DNA of 64,000 bases from Modestobacter sp. VKM Ac-2977 (GTDB taxonomy: Bacteria > Actinomycetota > Actinomycetes > Mycobacteriales > Geodermatophilaceae), in the NCBI RefSeq assembly GCF_026968045.1, contig NZ_JAPVBQ010000001.1:757238-821237 (forward strand). Reading direction: 5' to 3'. Below are positions 1-8,143 of this stretch, piece after piece. The position numbers were made by a program, and so were the translations under genes. Position 1 is the stretch's first letter; each line of letters opens with the position of its first letter. The notes under the pieces were generated by a model that was given only the letters and a program-made list of their open reading frames with translations, made no database searches and was not told the origin of the DNA.

Positions 1-1428
1 GTCCACGACGGCGGCCACCGCCACCGCCACGACGACCCCGCCGAACAGCGAGACGACGTCGTCGACCTGGCTGACGGTGAGCCGGCCGGTGGGGGCGGTG
101 AAGAACCAGTTGGCCACCAGCCCGCCGGCGACCGCGGCGGCCAGCGCCGGCCACAGCCCGCCGACGATCGCGACCGCCATGACCAGCAGGACGAAGAGCA
201 GGAGCACGCTGGCCAGGGACAGCGCCGCCTGGGCCGCGACGCAGGTGACGGCGAGGACCGGGACGCCGACCGCGGCCAGCAGCAGCCCCAGCCAGCGGCG
301 CCGGGCGGTGAGCGCGCCCTGGCTGCGGGGCAGCCGCCACCCCTGGGACCCGGCGGCGGAGTGGGTGACGATGTGCACGTCGATCTCGCCGGAGCCGGCG
401 ATCACCCGCCCGCCGATGCCACCGCGCAGGGCCCGGGCCCACCGGGTGCGCCGGCTGGTGCCGATCACGAGCTGGGTGGCGTCGACCCCGCGGGCGAACT
501 CCAGCAACGCCTCGGCGACGTCGTCCCCGACCACCTGGTGCCAGCTGCCGCCCAGGTTCTCCAGCAGGGCGCGCTGGGTGCGCAGCGCCTCGGGGGAGGC
601 GCCGGTCAGGCCGTCGGGGCTGAGCACGTGCACGGCCAGCAGCACGCCGTTGCCGGTGCGGCGGGCGACCCGGGCCGCCCGGCGGATCAGCGTCTCGCCC
701 TCCGGGTCGCCGGTCAGCGCGACGACGACCCGCTCGCGGGCCTCCCAGACGTGGTCGATGGCGTGGTCGGAGCGGTAGCGGCGCAGCCCCTCGTCGACCC
801 GGTCGGCCAGCCAGAGCAGCGCCAGCTCGCGCAGCGCGGTCAGGTTGCCGACCCGGAAGTAGTTCCCCATCGCCGCGTCGACCCGCTCGGCCGGGTAGAC
901 GTTGCCGTGCGCCATCCGGCGGCGCAGCGCCTCGGGCGACATGTCGACCAGCTCGACCTGGTCCGCCCGGCGCACCACCTCGTCGGGCACCGTCTCCTGC
1001 TGCTCGACGCCGGTGATCTGCTCGACGACGTCGGTGAGGCTCTCCAGGTGCTGCACGTTGACCGTGCTGAGCACGCTGATCCCGGCGGCGAGCAGCTCCT
1101 CGACGTCCTGCCAGCGCTTGGGGTTCCGGGAGTCGGGGGCGTTGGTGTGCGCCAGTTCGTCGACGACGACGACCTCCGGGCGGCGGGCGAGGACGCCGTC
1201 CAGGTCGAGCTCGGTGAGGGTGACCCCGCGGTGGGTGACCTCCGCGTGCGGCAGCACCTCCAGGCCGTCGAGGGCAGCGGCGGTGCGCGGCCGGCCGTGC
1301 GTCTCCACCAGCCCGACGACGACGTCGCAGCCCCGCTCCGCCCGGCGGCGCGCCTCACCGAGGACGGCGAAGGTCTTCCCGACGCCGGGGGCGGCGCCCA
1401 GGTAGATGCGCAGCGTGCCGCGGGCCAT
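1..1428 (-). CDS. kdpD: KdpD potassium sensor histidine kinase, N-terminal part (cut by window edge)
   Basis: This frame is open from an ATG at 1428 down to base 1 (476 codons) and runs out of the window, so the kinase core is not seen. The N-terminus has the KdpD-specific P-loop segment (MARGTLRIYLGAAPGVGKT at residues 1-19) and the motif VVVDELAHTNAP. A Usp-like domain follows at roughly residues 245-370 (GTSRRTRW near its end), then the start of the DUF4118 membrane region with several hydrophobic helices. KdpD senses low K+ or osmotic stress and phosphorylates KdpE, which switches on kdpFABC. No kdpE is visible; it would be expected beyond the left edge. The gene points away from the AraC/VOC pair and kdpFABC. 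Confidence 0.95.
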   Translation of the reverse strand, partial: MARGTLRIYLGAAPGVGKTFAVLGEARRRAERGCDVVVGLVETHGRPRTAAALDGLEVLPHAEVTHRGVTLTELDLDGVLARRPEVVVVDELAHTNAPDSRNPKRWQDVEELLAAGISVLSTVNVQHLESLTDVVEQITGVEQQETVPDEVVRRADQVELVDMSPEALRRRMAHGNVYPAERVDAAMGNYFRVGNLTALRELALLWLADRVDEGLRRYRSDHAIDHVWEARERVVVALTGDPEGETLIRRAARVARRTGNGVLLAVHVLSPDGLTGASPEALRTQRALLENLGGSWHQVVGDDVAEALLEFARGVDATQLVIGTSRRTRWARALRGGIGGRVIAGSGEIDVHIVTHSAAGSQGWRLPRSQGALTARRRWLGLLLAAVGVPVLAVTCVAAQAALSLASVLLLFVLLVMAVAIVGGLWPALAAAVAGGLVANWFFTAPTGRLTVSQVDDVVSLFGGVVVAVAVAAVVD

Positions 1429-1472
1429 GCCCCCATGATCGGCCCGCGCCGCCGCCGATCGCCGCAGCCGGG

Positions 1473-1490
1473 CGTCAGGATCGCGTCAAG
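1473..1490. promoter_or_regulatory. Two 11-bp-phased CGTCARG half-sites, candidate KdpE operator
   Basis: CGTCAGG starts at 1473 and CGTCAAG at 1484, exactly 11 bp apart, in the gap between divergent kdpD and the AraC-type gene. The same heptamers with the same phasing recur upstream of kdpFABC. OmpR-family regulators such as KdpE bind direct repeats on one face of the helix. The assignment to KdpE is inference from the shared location. Confidence 0.5.
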
Positions 1491-1509
1491 ACCACCCGGA
1501 GTGGGTGCC

Positions 1510-1956
1510 ATGATCGCGGTCGTGAGCCGGGCGAGCGAGGACTCGAACCGGCGGATGCTGCGGGCCCGGGACGCGATGGACCGCTCGTACGCCGAGCCGC
1601 TCGACGTCCCGACCCTGGCCCGGGTCGCCTGCGTCTCCGAGGCGCACTTCATCCGCACCTTCCGAGCCACCTTCGGGGAGACGCCGCACCGCTACCTGCA
1701 GCGGCGCCGGGTGGAGCGGGCGATGTGGCTGTTGCGCAGCACCGAGGAGACGGTCACCGACATCTGCATGGCCGTCGGCTTCTCCAGCCTCGGCACGTTC
1801 AGCCGGGTGTTCACCGAGATCGTCGGGGAGCCGCCGAGCGTCTACCGCCGGCGCGGGCCGCTGGCGCCGGTGCCCAGCTGCTTCGGCATGCGCTGGCTGC
1901 GGCCCAGCACGGACACCGCAGTTTCGGAGAAGCCCGGGGACGACGCCCGCCCCTAG
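1510..1956 (+). CDS. AraC-family transcriptional regulator (DNA-binding domain only)
   Basis: The 148-residue product is essentially one AraC/XylS DNA-binding domain. A first helix-turn-helix lies near residues 34-57 (LARVACVSEAHFIRTFRATF). The second part carries the family signature around VTDICMAVGFSSLGTFSRVF, with EPPSVYRRR after it. There is no effector-binding domain, so it may respond to a partner or act constitutively. The ATG at 1510 was chosen because it precedes the conserved domain closely; in-frame GTGs nearby are alternatives. The VOC gene starts 10 bases after its stop, so the two are probably co-transcribed. AraC-plus-VOC pairs are common in actinobacteria, and the regulator is likely to control the enzyme. 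Confidence 0.85.
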   Translation: MIAVVSRASEDSNRRMLRARDAMDRSYAEPLDVPTLARVACVSEAHFIRTFRATFGETPHRYLQRRRVERAMWLLRSTEETVTDICMAVGFSSLGTFSRVFTEIVGEPPSVYRRRGPLAPVPSCFGMRWLRPSTDTAVSEKPGDDARP

Positions 1957-1966
1957 CGTCCTGACC

Positions 1967-2389
1967 ATGTTGAACACCATCACGATCAGCCAGGTCTTCG
2001 TCCCCGACCAGGACGCCGCGCTCGACTTCTACGTCGGCAAGCTCGGCTTCGAGGTGCAGACGGACATGCAGTTCGGCCCGATGCGCTTCCTCACCGTCGC
2101 GCTGCCCACCGACCCCGGGCACGCCGTCCTGCTGGAGCGGCCGGGCCCGCCCGGCTACAGCGAGGAGATCGCCGCCCAGGTGCGCGACCTCATCTCCAAG
2201 GGCGCCGCCGGCGGGCACCTGTTCTTCAGCACCGACGACGCGCACAAGACCCACGCCGAGCTCAAGGAGCGGGGCGTGGAGATCCCCGAGGAGCCGGTCG
2301 TGCAGCCCTACGGCATCGACTTCGGCTTCCGCGACCCGTTCGGCAACCACGTCCGCGTCGCCCAGCTGACCCCGCCGCCGTCCGCCTGA
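1967..2389 (+). CDS. VOC-family protein (glyoxalase/dioxygenase-like)
   Basis: The 140-residue protein has the paired beta-alpha-beta-beta-beta modules of the vicinal oxygen chelate fold. It opens with a module containing DAALDFYVGKLGFEV and ends with FGFRDPFGNHVRVAQL, the typical closing strand with its metal-binding or equivalent acidic position. An inserted stretch near residues 55-80 (SEEIAAQVRDLISKGAAGG) resembles the DUF1338-free actinobacterial VOC proteins that sit next to AraC regulators. The substrate cannot be told from sequence; members include glyoxalases, dioxygenases and antibiotic-binding proteins. It lies 10 bases behind the AraC gene and is followed by a very strong hairpin. 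Confidence 0.82.
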   Translation: MLNTITISQVFVPDQDAALDFYVGKLGFEVQTDMQFGPMRFLTVALPTDPGHAVLLERPGPPGYSEEIAAQVRDLISKGAAGGHLFFSTDDAHKTHAELKERGVEIPEEPVVQPYGIDFGFRDPFGNHVRVAQLTPPPSA

Positions 2390-2393
2390 CGTC

Positions 2394-2452
2394 GCCGATG
2401 TGCGCTGACTGCGGGTTCCGCGGGTCGGGACCCGCAGTCAGCGCACATCGGC
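2394..2452 (+). terminator. 23-bp perfect inverted repeat after the VOC gene
   Basis: Arms 2394-2416 and 2430-2452 are perfectly complementary over 23 bases (left arm begins GCCGATGTGCGCTGACTGCG), around a 13-base loop. It begins 5 bases after the VOC stop, which suits a GC-rich actinobacterial terminator without a T-tract. It also separates the AraC/VOC unit from the kdp promoter region. Its length and perfection are unusual. Confidence 0.75.
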
Positions 2453-2468
2453 GGCTGCTCCCGGCCCT

Positions 2469-2530
2469 CGTCAGGACGGCGTCAAGGTCGCCGCCCGCCA
2501 CCGTCAAGGACTCGTCAAGACACCCGTCAG
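2469..2530 (+). promoter_or_regulatory. Array of 11-bp-phased CGTCARG repeats upstream of kdpFABC
   Basis: CGTCAGG starts at 2469, CGTCAAG at 2480, 2502 and 2513, and CGTCAGC at 2525. Steps are therefore 11, 22, 11 and 12 bp, so all but one helical turn is occupied. The array lies 85-150 bases before the first small ORF of the potassium-ATPase operon. I propose it as the KdpE binding region; the same half-sites occur beside kdpD. Confidence 0.6.
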
Positions 2531-2614
2531 CACCCCGGAGCGCTCCTAGCGTCCCCGCTCGGACGTGGACGACGACCGGTCGTCCGCCCGGATCGGGATG
2601 AAGGTGCTCACGAC

Positions 2615-2698
2615 GTGACCGACGTGGTCTACGTGCTGCTCACGCTGGCGGTCTTCGGGCTGCTGGCCCTCGCGGTGCGGGGGGTGGAACGGCTGTGA
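2615..2698 (+). CDS. 27-residue membrane peptide leading the kdp operon
   Basis: This GTG-started ORF encodes a single hydrophobic helix ending in [10 protein letters not shown]. Its GTG at 2615 follows a weak purine stretch, and its stop codon overlaps the GTG of kdpF (GTGA). Small ORFs of this type, with an RGVE(R/K)L ending, are common just upstream of kdpF in actinobacteria and usually go unannotated. The function is unknown. A role as an accessory peptide of the Kdp complex, or as a translational-coupling leader, is inference. Confidence 0.6.
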   Translation: MTDVVYVLLTLAVFGLLALAVRGVERL

Positions 2699-2775
2699 CC
2701 TGGGTTGCGCTCGCCGTGGCCGCCGGCCTGGTGCTCTACCTGCTGGGCAGCCTGCTGTTCCCGGAGCGGTTCTGA
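2695..2775 (+). CDS. kdpF: KdpF, small stabilising subunit of K+-transporting ATPase
   Basis: The 26-residue product is one transmembrane helix ending in LLFPERF, which matches the typical KdpF C-terminus. It starts at a GTG overlapping the previous stop (GTGA), and its own TGA overlaps the kdpA ATG. KdpF is a lipid-like stabilising peptide of the KdpABC complex in the cytoplasmic membrane. It is too short to be found by length-filtered gene calling. Confidence 0.85.
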   Translation: MTWVALAVAAGLVLYLLGSLLFPERF

Positions 2776-4472
2776 TGAGCGCCGCTGCCGCCGGCTGGCT
2801 GCAGGCCGGCCTGCTCGTGCTCGCCCTGGCTCTCGTGCACCGCCCCCTGGGCGACTGGATGGCCCGCGCCTTCACCACCGACCCCGCCGAGGGGCCAAAA
2901 TCGCGCTTTTGGCCCCAGGGGCACTGGCGGGTGGAGCGGCTGGTCTACCGGGCGGTGGGGGTGGACGCCGACGCCGAGCAGCGCTGGCCGACCTACCTGC
3001 GCAGCGTGCTGGCGTTCTCGCTGGTGTCGGTGCTGTTCCTCTACGGCCTGCAGCGGTTGCAGTCGCTGCTCCCGTTGGACAACGGCATGGCCGGGGTGGA
3101 GCCGGGCTCGGCCTGGAACACCGCGGTCAGCTTCGTGACCAACACGAACTGGCAGGGCTACAGCGGCGAGTCGACGATGGGCCACCTGGTCCAGATGGCC
3201 GGGCTGGCGGTGCAGAACTTCGTGTCGGCCGCCGTCGGCATCGCGGTGGCGGTCGCGCTGGTGCGCGGGTTCGCCCGCAGCGGCACCGACCGGCTGGGCA
3301 ACTTCTGGGTCGACGTGACCCGGGCGATCACCCGGGTGCTGCTGCCGCTGGCCACCGTGGCCGCCGTCGTCCTGGTGCTCGGTGGCGTGGTGCAGAACCT
3401 GTCGTCCGGCACCGAGGCGACGACGCTGGCCGGGGCGACCCAGTTCCTGCCCGGCGGGCCGGTGGCCTCGCAGGAGGCCATCAAGGAGCTGGGCACCAAC
3501 GGCGGCGGCTTCTACAACGCCAACTCCGCGCACCCGTTCGAGGGGCCGAGCGCCTGGGTCTCGCTGTTCCAGGTGTTCCTGCTGCTGGTCATCCCGTTCT
3601 CGCTGCCGCGCACCTTCGGCCGGATGGTCGGTGACCGCCGGCAGGGTCTGGCGATCGTCGGGGTGATGGCCGGCCTGGCCACCGCGTCACTGGCGCTGAC
3701 CAACTGGGCGCAGGCCCGGGCCGGGGGAGCGGCGCTGCAGCTCGCGGGTGCCGCGACCGAGGGCCAGGAGGTCCGCTTCGGCGGGCCGCTGTCGGCCCTG
3801 TTCGGGACGGCGACGACGCTGACCTCCACCGGCGCGGTCAACTCGATGCACGACAGCTACACGCCCACCGGCGGCCTGCTGGTGATGGCGAACATGATGC
3901 TCGGCGAGGTCGCGCCCGGCGGGGTCGGCTCCGGGCTCTACGGGATGCTCGTGCTCGCCGTCGTCGCGGTGTTCGTCGCCGGGCTGATGGTCGGGCGCAC
4001 CCCGGAGTACCTGGGCAAGAAGCTCGGCCGCCGGGAGATGACGCTCGCCTCGCTGTACGTGCTGGTCACCCCGGTGCTCGTGCTCACCGGGACGGCGGTC
4101 GCGGTCACCACCGACACCGGGCTCGGCTCGCTGCTGAACAGCGGGTCGCACGGGCTGTCGGAGGTGCTCTACGCCTTCACCTCGGCGTCGAACAACAACG
4201 GCTCGGCGTTCGCCGGGCTGAGCGCGAACACGCCGTTCTACAACACCGCCCTGGGCCTGGCGATGGCTTTCGGCCGCTTCCTGCCCATGGTGCTGGTGGT
4301 CGCGCTCGCCGGCCGGCTCGCGGCACAGGGCAGGGCGCCGGTGACCGCCGGGACGCTGCCCACCCACCAGCCGCTGTTCGTCGGCCTGCTGGGCGCCGTC
4401 GTCCTCGTCGTCGTCGGCCTCACGTACTTCCCGGCGCTCGCCCTGGGCCCGCTCGCCGAGGCCCTCGCATGA
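2775..4472 (+). CDS. kdpA: KdpA, potassium-binding channel-like subunit
   Basis: The 565-residue, multi-spanning membrane protein contains the four selectivity-filter-like loops of the superfamily of K+ transporters. They are seen as [14 protein letters not shown] near residue 117, [16 protein letters not shown] near 240, [11 protein letters not shown] near 350 and [12 protein letters not shown] near 466. It takes up K+ and passes it to KdpB. Residues about 39-48 ([10 protein letters not shown]) are encoded by a 26-nt palindrome that also occurs before kdpB, and this loop is absent from typical KdpA as I know it. The ATG overlaps the kdpF stop, and a 61-base gap with the second palindrome separates it from kdpB. 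Confidence 0.97.
   Translation: MSAAAAGWLQAGLLVLALALVHRPLGDWMARAFTTDPAEGPKSRFWPQGHWRVERLVYRAVGVDADAEQRWPTYLRSVLAFSLVSVLFLYGLQRLQSLLPLDNGMAGVEPGSAWNTAVSFVTNTNWQGYSGESTMGHLVQMAGLAVQNFVSAAVGIAVAVALVRGFARSGTDRLGNFWVDVTRAITRVLLPLATVAAVVLVLGGVVQNLSSGTEATTLAGATQFLPGGPVASQEAIKELGTNGGGFYNANSAHPFEGPSAWVSLFQVFLLLVIPFSLPRTFGRMVGDRRQGLAIVGVMAGLATASLALTNWAQARAGGAALQLAGAATEGQEVRFGGPLSALFGTATTLTSTGAVNSMHDSYTPTGGLLVMANMMLGEVAPGGVGSGLYGMLVLAVVAVFVAGLMVGRTPEYLGKKLGRREMTLASLYVLVTPVLVLTGTAVAVTTDTGLGSLLNSGSHGLSEVLYAFTSASNNNGSAFAGLSANTPFYNTALGLAMAFGRFLPMVLVVALAGRLAAQGRAPVTAGTLPTHQPLFVGLLGAVVLVVVGLTYFPALALGPLAEALA
2891..2916. repeat. 26-nt palindromic repeat, copy 1, inside kdpA
   Basis: Arms GGGGCCAAAA (2891-2900) and TTTTGGCCCC (2907-2916) flank TCGCGC. 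The element lies inside the kdpA frame and is translated as a short cytoplasmic-side loop. A near-identical copy lies at 4486-4511. Two copies 1.6 kb apart suggest a mobile REP-like or regulatory palindrome. Confidence 0.75.
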
Positions 4473-4485
4473 CCGCTCCCCTCCC

Positions 4486-4511
4486 GGGGCCAAAGTCGCG
4501 ATTTTGGCCCC
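4486..4511. repeat. 26-nt palindromic repeat, copy 2, between kdpA and kdpB
   Basis: GGGGCCAAAG and TTTTGGCCCC flank TCGCGA in the kdpA-kdpB gap, 23 bases before the kdpB start. It differs from the kdpA copy at 2 of 26 positions. As RNA it would form a hairpin just upstream of the kdpB ribosome-binding site, so it could also act as an intercistronic stabiliser or translational control element. Confidence 0.75.
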
Positions 4512-4533
4512 TCCTCTCGACAGAAGGACTGTC

Positions 4534-6588
4534 ATGACAACGGCGCTCGATCGTCGTCCCGTCTCCGCTGCACCCACCGAGCCGCGTCCCAGCGCGTCCA
4601 TCGAGTGGGGCCCGGCTATGGCCGGCGCCGTCCGCAAGCTCGACCCGCGCGGGCTGGTGCGCCAGCCGGTGGTGTTCGTGGTGTGGGTCGGCTCGGTGTT
4701 CTCCACCGTGCTGGCGATCACCGACCCGTCGGTGTTCGGCTGGCTGATCGCCGGCTGGCTGTGGCTGACCGTGCTGTCCGCCAACGCCGCCGAGGCGGTG
4801 GCCGAGGGGCGGGGCAAGGCGCAGGCCGACACCCTGCGCAAGGCCCGGCAGACCACCGTGGCGTACCTGCTCGACGGATCCGAGGTGCCGGCCGCGGACC
4901 TGCGGCCGGGCATGCGGGTGGTCGTCGTCGCCGGGCAGGTGATCCCGGGGGACGGCGAGGTCGTCGAGGGGATCGCCAGCGTCGACGAGTCGGCGATCAC
5001 GGGGGAGTCGGCGCCGGTGATCCGCGAGTCCGGCGGTGACCGCTCGGCGGTCACCGGGGGGACGACGGTGCTGAGCGACCGGATCGTCGTGGAGATCACC
5101 AGCAAGCCGGGGGAGACCTTCGTCGACCGGATGATCGCCCTGGTCGAGGGCGCCTCCCGGCAGCGGACGCCGAACGAGATCGCGCTGAACATCCTGCTCA
5201 GCTCGTTGACCATCGTGTTCCTGGTCGTGGTCATCACGCTGCAGCCGCTGGCGATCTACTCGGGTGCGGAGCAGTCGCTGACCACGCTGATCGCGCTGGT
5301 GGTCTGCCTGATCCCGACCACGATCGGCGCGCTGCTGTCGGCGATCGGCATCGCCGGCATGGACCGGCTGGTGCAGCGCAACGTGCTGGCGATGAGCGGC
5401 CGCGCGGTCGAGGCGGCCGGCGACGTGAACACCCTGCTGCTGGACAAGACCGGCACCATCACCCTCGGCAACCGGCAGGCGTCGGAGTTCGTCGCCGTCG
5501 GCGATTACTCGGACGACGAGGTCGCCGACGCCGCGCAGCTGGCCTCACTGGCGGACGAGACGCCGGAGGGCCGCAGCATCGTCGTCCTGGCCAAGGAGCG
5601 CTACGGCTTGCGCGGCCGGGACGACCTGCCCGGTGCGGAGTTTGTGCCGTTCACCGCGCAGACCCGGATGAGCGGCGTCGACCTGCCCGACGGCCGGCAG
5701 CTGCGCAAGGGCGCCGCGGGCGCGGTGCTCGCATGGGTGCGGTCGCTCGGCGGCTCGGTGCCGCCGGAGGTCGGGGACGTCGTCGACGGCATCTCCGCCG
5801 CCGGCGGGACGCCGCTGCTTTTGGCCTCCGCGTCGGCGGACGGTGCCCGGGTGCTCGGCGTCATCCACCTGAAGGACGTCGTCAAGGCGGGCATGGCCGA
5901 GCGCTTCGCCGAGCTGCGCCGGATGGGGATCCGCACGGTGATGATCACCGGCGACAACGAGCGGACGGCGCGGGCGATCGCCGCAGAGGCCGGCATTGAC
6001 GACGTGCTGGCCGAGGCGACGCCGGAGGACAAGCTGGCGCTGATCCAGCGTGAGCAGTCCGGCGGCCGGCTGGTGGCGATGACCGGCGACGGGACGAACG
6101 ACGCCCCGGCGCTGGCGCAGGCCGACGTCGGGGTGGCGATGAACACCGGGACGACCGCGGCCAAGGAGGCCGGCAACATGGTCGACCTGGACTCCGATCC
6201 GACGAAGCTGATCGAGATCGTGGAGATCGGCAAGCAGCTGCTGATCACGCGGGGGTCGCTGACCACGTTCTCCATCGCCAACGACCTGGCGAAGTACTTC
6301 GCGATCCTGCCGGCCATGTTCGCGGGTGTCTTCCCAGGGCTGGACGCGCTGAACGTGATGCGGCTGAGCTCGCCGGAGTCGGCGATCCTCTCGGCGGTCG
6401 TGTTCAACGCGCTGATCATCGTGGCGCTGGTGCCGCTGGCGCTGCGCGGCGTGAAGTACCGGCCGGCGTCCGCGTCGGCGATGTTGCGCCGCAACTTGGC
6501 TGTCTACGGCGTCGGCGGCGTGGTGTTGCCGTTCGTCGGGATCAAGCTCATCGACCTGCTCGTCTCTCTCATCCCCGGGATCGCGTGA
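4534..6588 (+). CDS. kdpB: KdpB, P-type ATPase subunit of the potassium pump
   Basis: The 684-residue protein has the P-type ATPase landmarks. They are [10 protein letters not shown] in the actuator domain, DKTGT with the phosphorylated Asp at about residue 304, and [22 protein letters not shown] in the hinge region (given here in parts: [17 protein letters not shown]). The KdpB-specific segment [13 protein letters not shown] follows. It hydrolyses ATP to drive K+ into the cell together with KdpA. I start it at the ATG at 4534, which has AGAAGGA 6-12 bases upstream, rather than at an upstream codon at 4504 that would run through the palindrome. Its TGA overlaps the kdpC ATG. Confidence 0.97.
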   Translation: MTTALDRRPVSAAPTEPRPSASIEWGPAMAGAVRKLDPRGLVRQPVVFVVWVGSVFSTVLAITDPSVFGWLIAGWLWLTVLSANAAEAVAEGRGKAQADTLRKARQTTVAYLLDGSEVPAADLRPGMRVVVVAGQVIPGDGEVVEGIASVDESAITGESAPVIRESGGDRSAVTGGTTVLSDRIVVEITSKPGETFVDRMIALVEGASRQRTPNEIALNILLSSLTIVFLVVVITLQPLAIYSGAEQSLTTLIALVVCLIPTTIGALLSAIGIAGMDRLVQRNVLAMSGRAVEAAGDVNTLLLDKTGTITLGNRQASEFVAVGDYSDDEVADAAQLASLADETPEGRSIVVLAKERYGLRGRDDLPGAEFVPFTAQTRMSGVDLPDGRQLRKGAAGAVLAWVRSLGGSVPPEVGDVVDGISAAGGTPLLLASASADGARVLGVIHLKDVVKAGMAERFAELRRMGIRTVMITGDNERTARAIAAEAGIDDVLAEATPEDKLALIQREQSGGRLVAMTGDGTNDAPALAQADVGVAMNTGTTAAKEAGNMVDLDSDPTKLIEIVEIGKQLLITRGSLTTFSIANDLAKYFAILPAMFAGVFPGLDALNVMRLSSPESAILSAVVFNALIIVALVPLALRGVKYRPASASAMLRRNLAVYGVGGVVLPFVGIKLIDLLVSLIPGIA

Positions 6589-7196
6589 TGTCCGCTCTGC
6601 GCTCGGGCCGCCAACTGGTGGCCGCTGTTCGTGCCCTGCTCGTCGCCACCGTGGTGCTCGGGCTGGCGTACCCGCTGGTGATGACGGGCGTCGCCCAGGT
6701 GATCGCGCCGGCTCGCGCCGACGGGTCGCTGGTGTCGGTGGACGGCTCCGTGGTCGGGTCGTCGTTGATCGGCCAGACGTTCACCGACGAGGACGGCGCC
6801 CCGCTGCCGGAGTACTTCCAGTCGCGGCCGTCGGCGTCGGACTACGACGGGGCGGCGTCGGGCGGGTCGAACCTGGGGCCGAACTCCGAGGAGCTGGTCG
6901 CCGCGGTGGGGGAGCGGCGGGCTGACGTGGCCGCCTTTAACGGGGTTCCGGAGTCCGAGGTGCCGGCCGACGCGGTGACGGCGTCCGGGTCGGGGCTCGA
7001 CCCGGACATCTCACCGGAGTACGCGGCTGTGCAGGTGCGCCGGGTGGCCGAGGCGTGCGGAGTGCCGGTGGACGACGTTCAGGCGCTGGTGGACGAGCAC
7101 ACGGACCGGCGGGACCTAGGCTTCATTGGGGCGCCGCACGTGCGGGTCCTCGAGCTCAACCTGGCCCTCGACGAGCGCTTCGGCGACGAGGGCTGA
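6588..7196 (+). CDS. kdpC: KdpC subunit of the potassium-transporting ATPase
   Basis: The 202-residue protein has one N-terminal membrane helix (about residues 15-40) followed by the extracytoplasmic KdpC domain. Recognisable signatures include GSSLIGQTF, YFQSRPSA and GLDPDISPEYA, and NLALD lies near the end. KdpC is essential for assembly and activity of the pump. The ATG at 6588 overlaps the kdpB stop by one base; an in-frame GTG at 6585 is the alternative start. A hairpin terminator follows 6 bases after the stop, closing the operon. Confidence 0.95.
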   Translation: MSALRSGRQLVAAVRALLVATVVLGLAYPLVMTGVAQVIAPARADGSLVSVDGSVVGSSLIGQTFTDEDGAPLPEYFQSRPSASDYDGAASGGSNLGPNSEELVAAVGERRADVAAFNGVPESEVPADAVTASGSGLDPDISPEYAAVQVRRVAEACGVPVDDVQALVDEHTDRRDLGFIGAPHVRVLELNLALDERFGDEG

Positions 7197-7201
7197 GAGC
7201 T

Positions 7202-7240
7202 GTCCACCAGCACTGGACACGACACCCAGTGCTGGTGGAC
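7202..7240 (+). terminator. Hairpin terminator of the kdp operon
   Basis: Arms GTCCACCAGCACTGG (7202-7216) and CCAGTGCTGGTGGAC (7226-7240) pair perfectly over 15 bp around a 9-base loop, starting 6 bases after the kdpC stop. There is no U-tract, as usual in high-GC actinobacteria. Confidence 0.8.
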
Positions 7241-7312
7241 CCCCTCACCGAGACCCCTTCGGTGGGCATGTATCGTTCTCCACGGCTCGGACACACCAGA
7301 CCGGGTCGGCAA

Positions 7313-7385
7313 GGGGCTGTGGCGCAGCTGGTAGCGCACCACACTGGCAGTGTGGGGGTCAGGGGTTCGAGTCCCCTCAGCTCCA
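7313..7385 (+). tRNA. tRNA-Ala (anticodon GGC)
   Basis: The 73-base cloverleaf is complete. The acceptor stem GGGGCTG pairs with CAGCTCC (one G-U), followed by discriminator A. The anticodon stem CCACA/TGTGG encloses loop CTGGCAG with anticodon GGC. The T-arm is AGGGG-TTCGAGT-CCCCT. CCA is not encoded. The accessory island begins directly downstream, but I could not find a second copy of the tRNA 3' end. Confidence 0.95.
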
Positions 7386-7566
7386 CCCGGAAGCGACGAA
7401 GGGCCCGACAGCGACTGCTGTTGGGTCCTTTGTCTGTTTGCTTTACGGATGCCGGAGTAAGCCGTCGCGCCGGCCCTACTGACCGACACGCGGCAGGGTG
7501 ATCGAGCTGCCGATCACAGCCTGAAGCAGACGTTCCGCCAGCCCGCAGGTAGGCGGGACCGAAGGA

Positions 7567-8143
7567 CTAGGGAGCCTCGCCAGTTCCAGCAGCAGCGGGG
7601 TGGTCGAGCAGCTTGAGCTCGCTCATCCCGAGGTCCTGGCGGACAGCGTTCCGGTACCGGTGTACAGCCTCCTGCGGGTAGTTCGGCACGGGCAGCGGGG
7701 ACGCCTCGACCATCGCCACCCGGTGCACGTCCTAGTAGACGTGCACGATTTGGAATCCAGGCGTCGTTGAACGGCTCCAGCACCTCTGGGGGGCGAACAG
7801 CCAGACAACCTGGTAGGCGCGGCGGGCCTCGTGGTAGGCCGGGCTGGTCAGTTTCAACGCTTCGCTGGCAGCTCCGGCAGCGCGGGCGACGGCGAATGCC
7901 AACTGTGTGTTCGTCTCCGGCAAGGGGTCGTGGGCTCGGCGGTTGTTGGCGGCGACCGCGTCAAGCAGCAGCCGGAAGAAGTCGTCCAGCGCGGTGAAGC
8001 ATGGTGACGTAGTGATCGCGGCGGGTGTCATCGTGCCGGTTCCGGTGGTCGAGTCGGTAGGAGATGTAGCCGCACATCGCGTTGATCACCGCGCGACCAA
8101 GCGCGGAGCCGACGAGTGCGGCCCAGAACGGCGTGGTCGTCAC
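7567..8143 (-). pseudogene. Broken hypothetical gene with frameshifts
   Basis: A GTG at 8143 overlaps the stop of the upstream DUF4238 gene (GTGA), so this was once the second gene of an operon. The first frame gives a membrane-like start (MTTTPFWAALVGSALGRA) and a charged stretch RNRHDDTRRDHYVTML. Coding then continues in another frame with ALDDFFRLLLDAVAANN and AFAVARAAGAASEALKL up to about 7790. It shifts again to give AVHRYRNAVRQDLGMSELK and a TAG at 7569. No single frame spans the region, so I call a pseudogene with at least two frameshifts. I do not recognise the family. A related scrap appears near 12990-13030. Confidence 0.55.
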
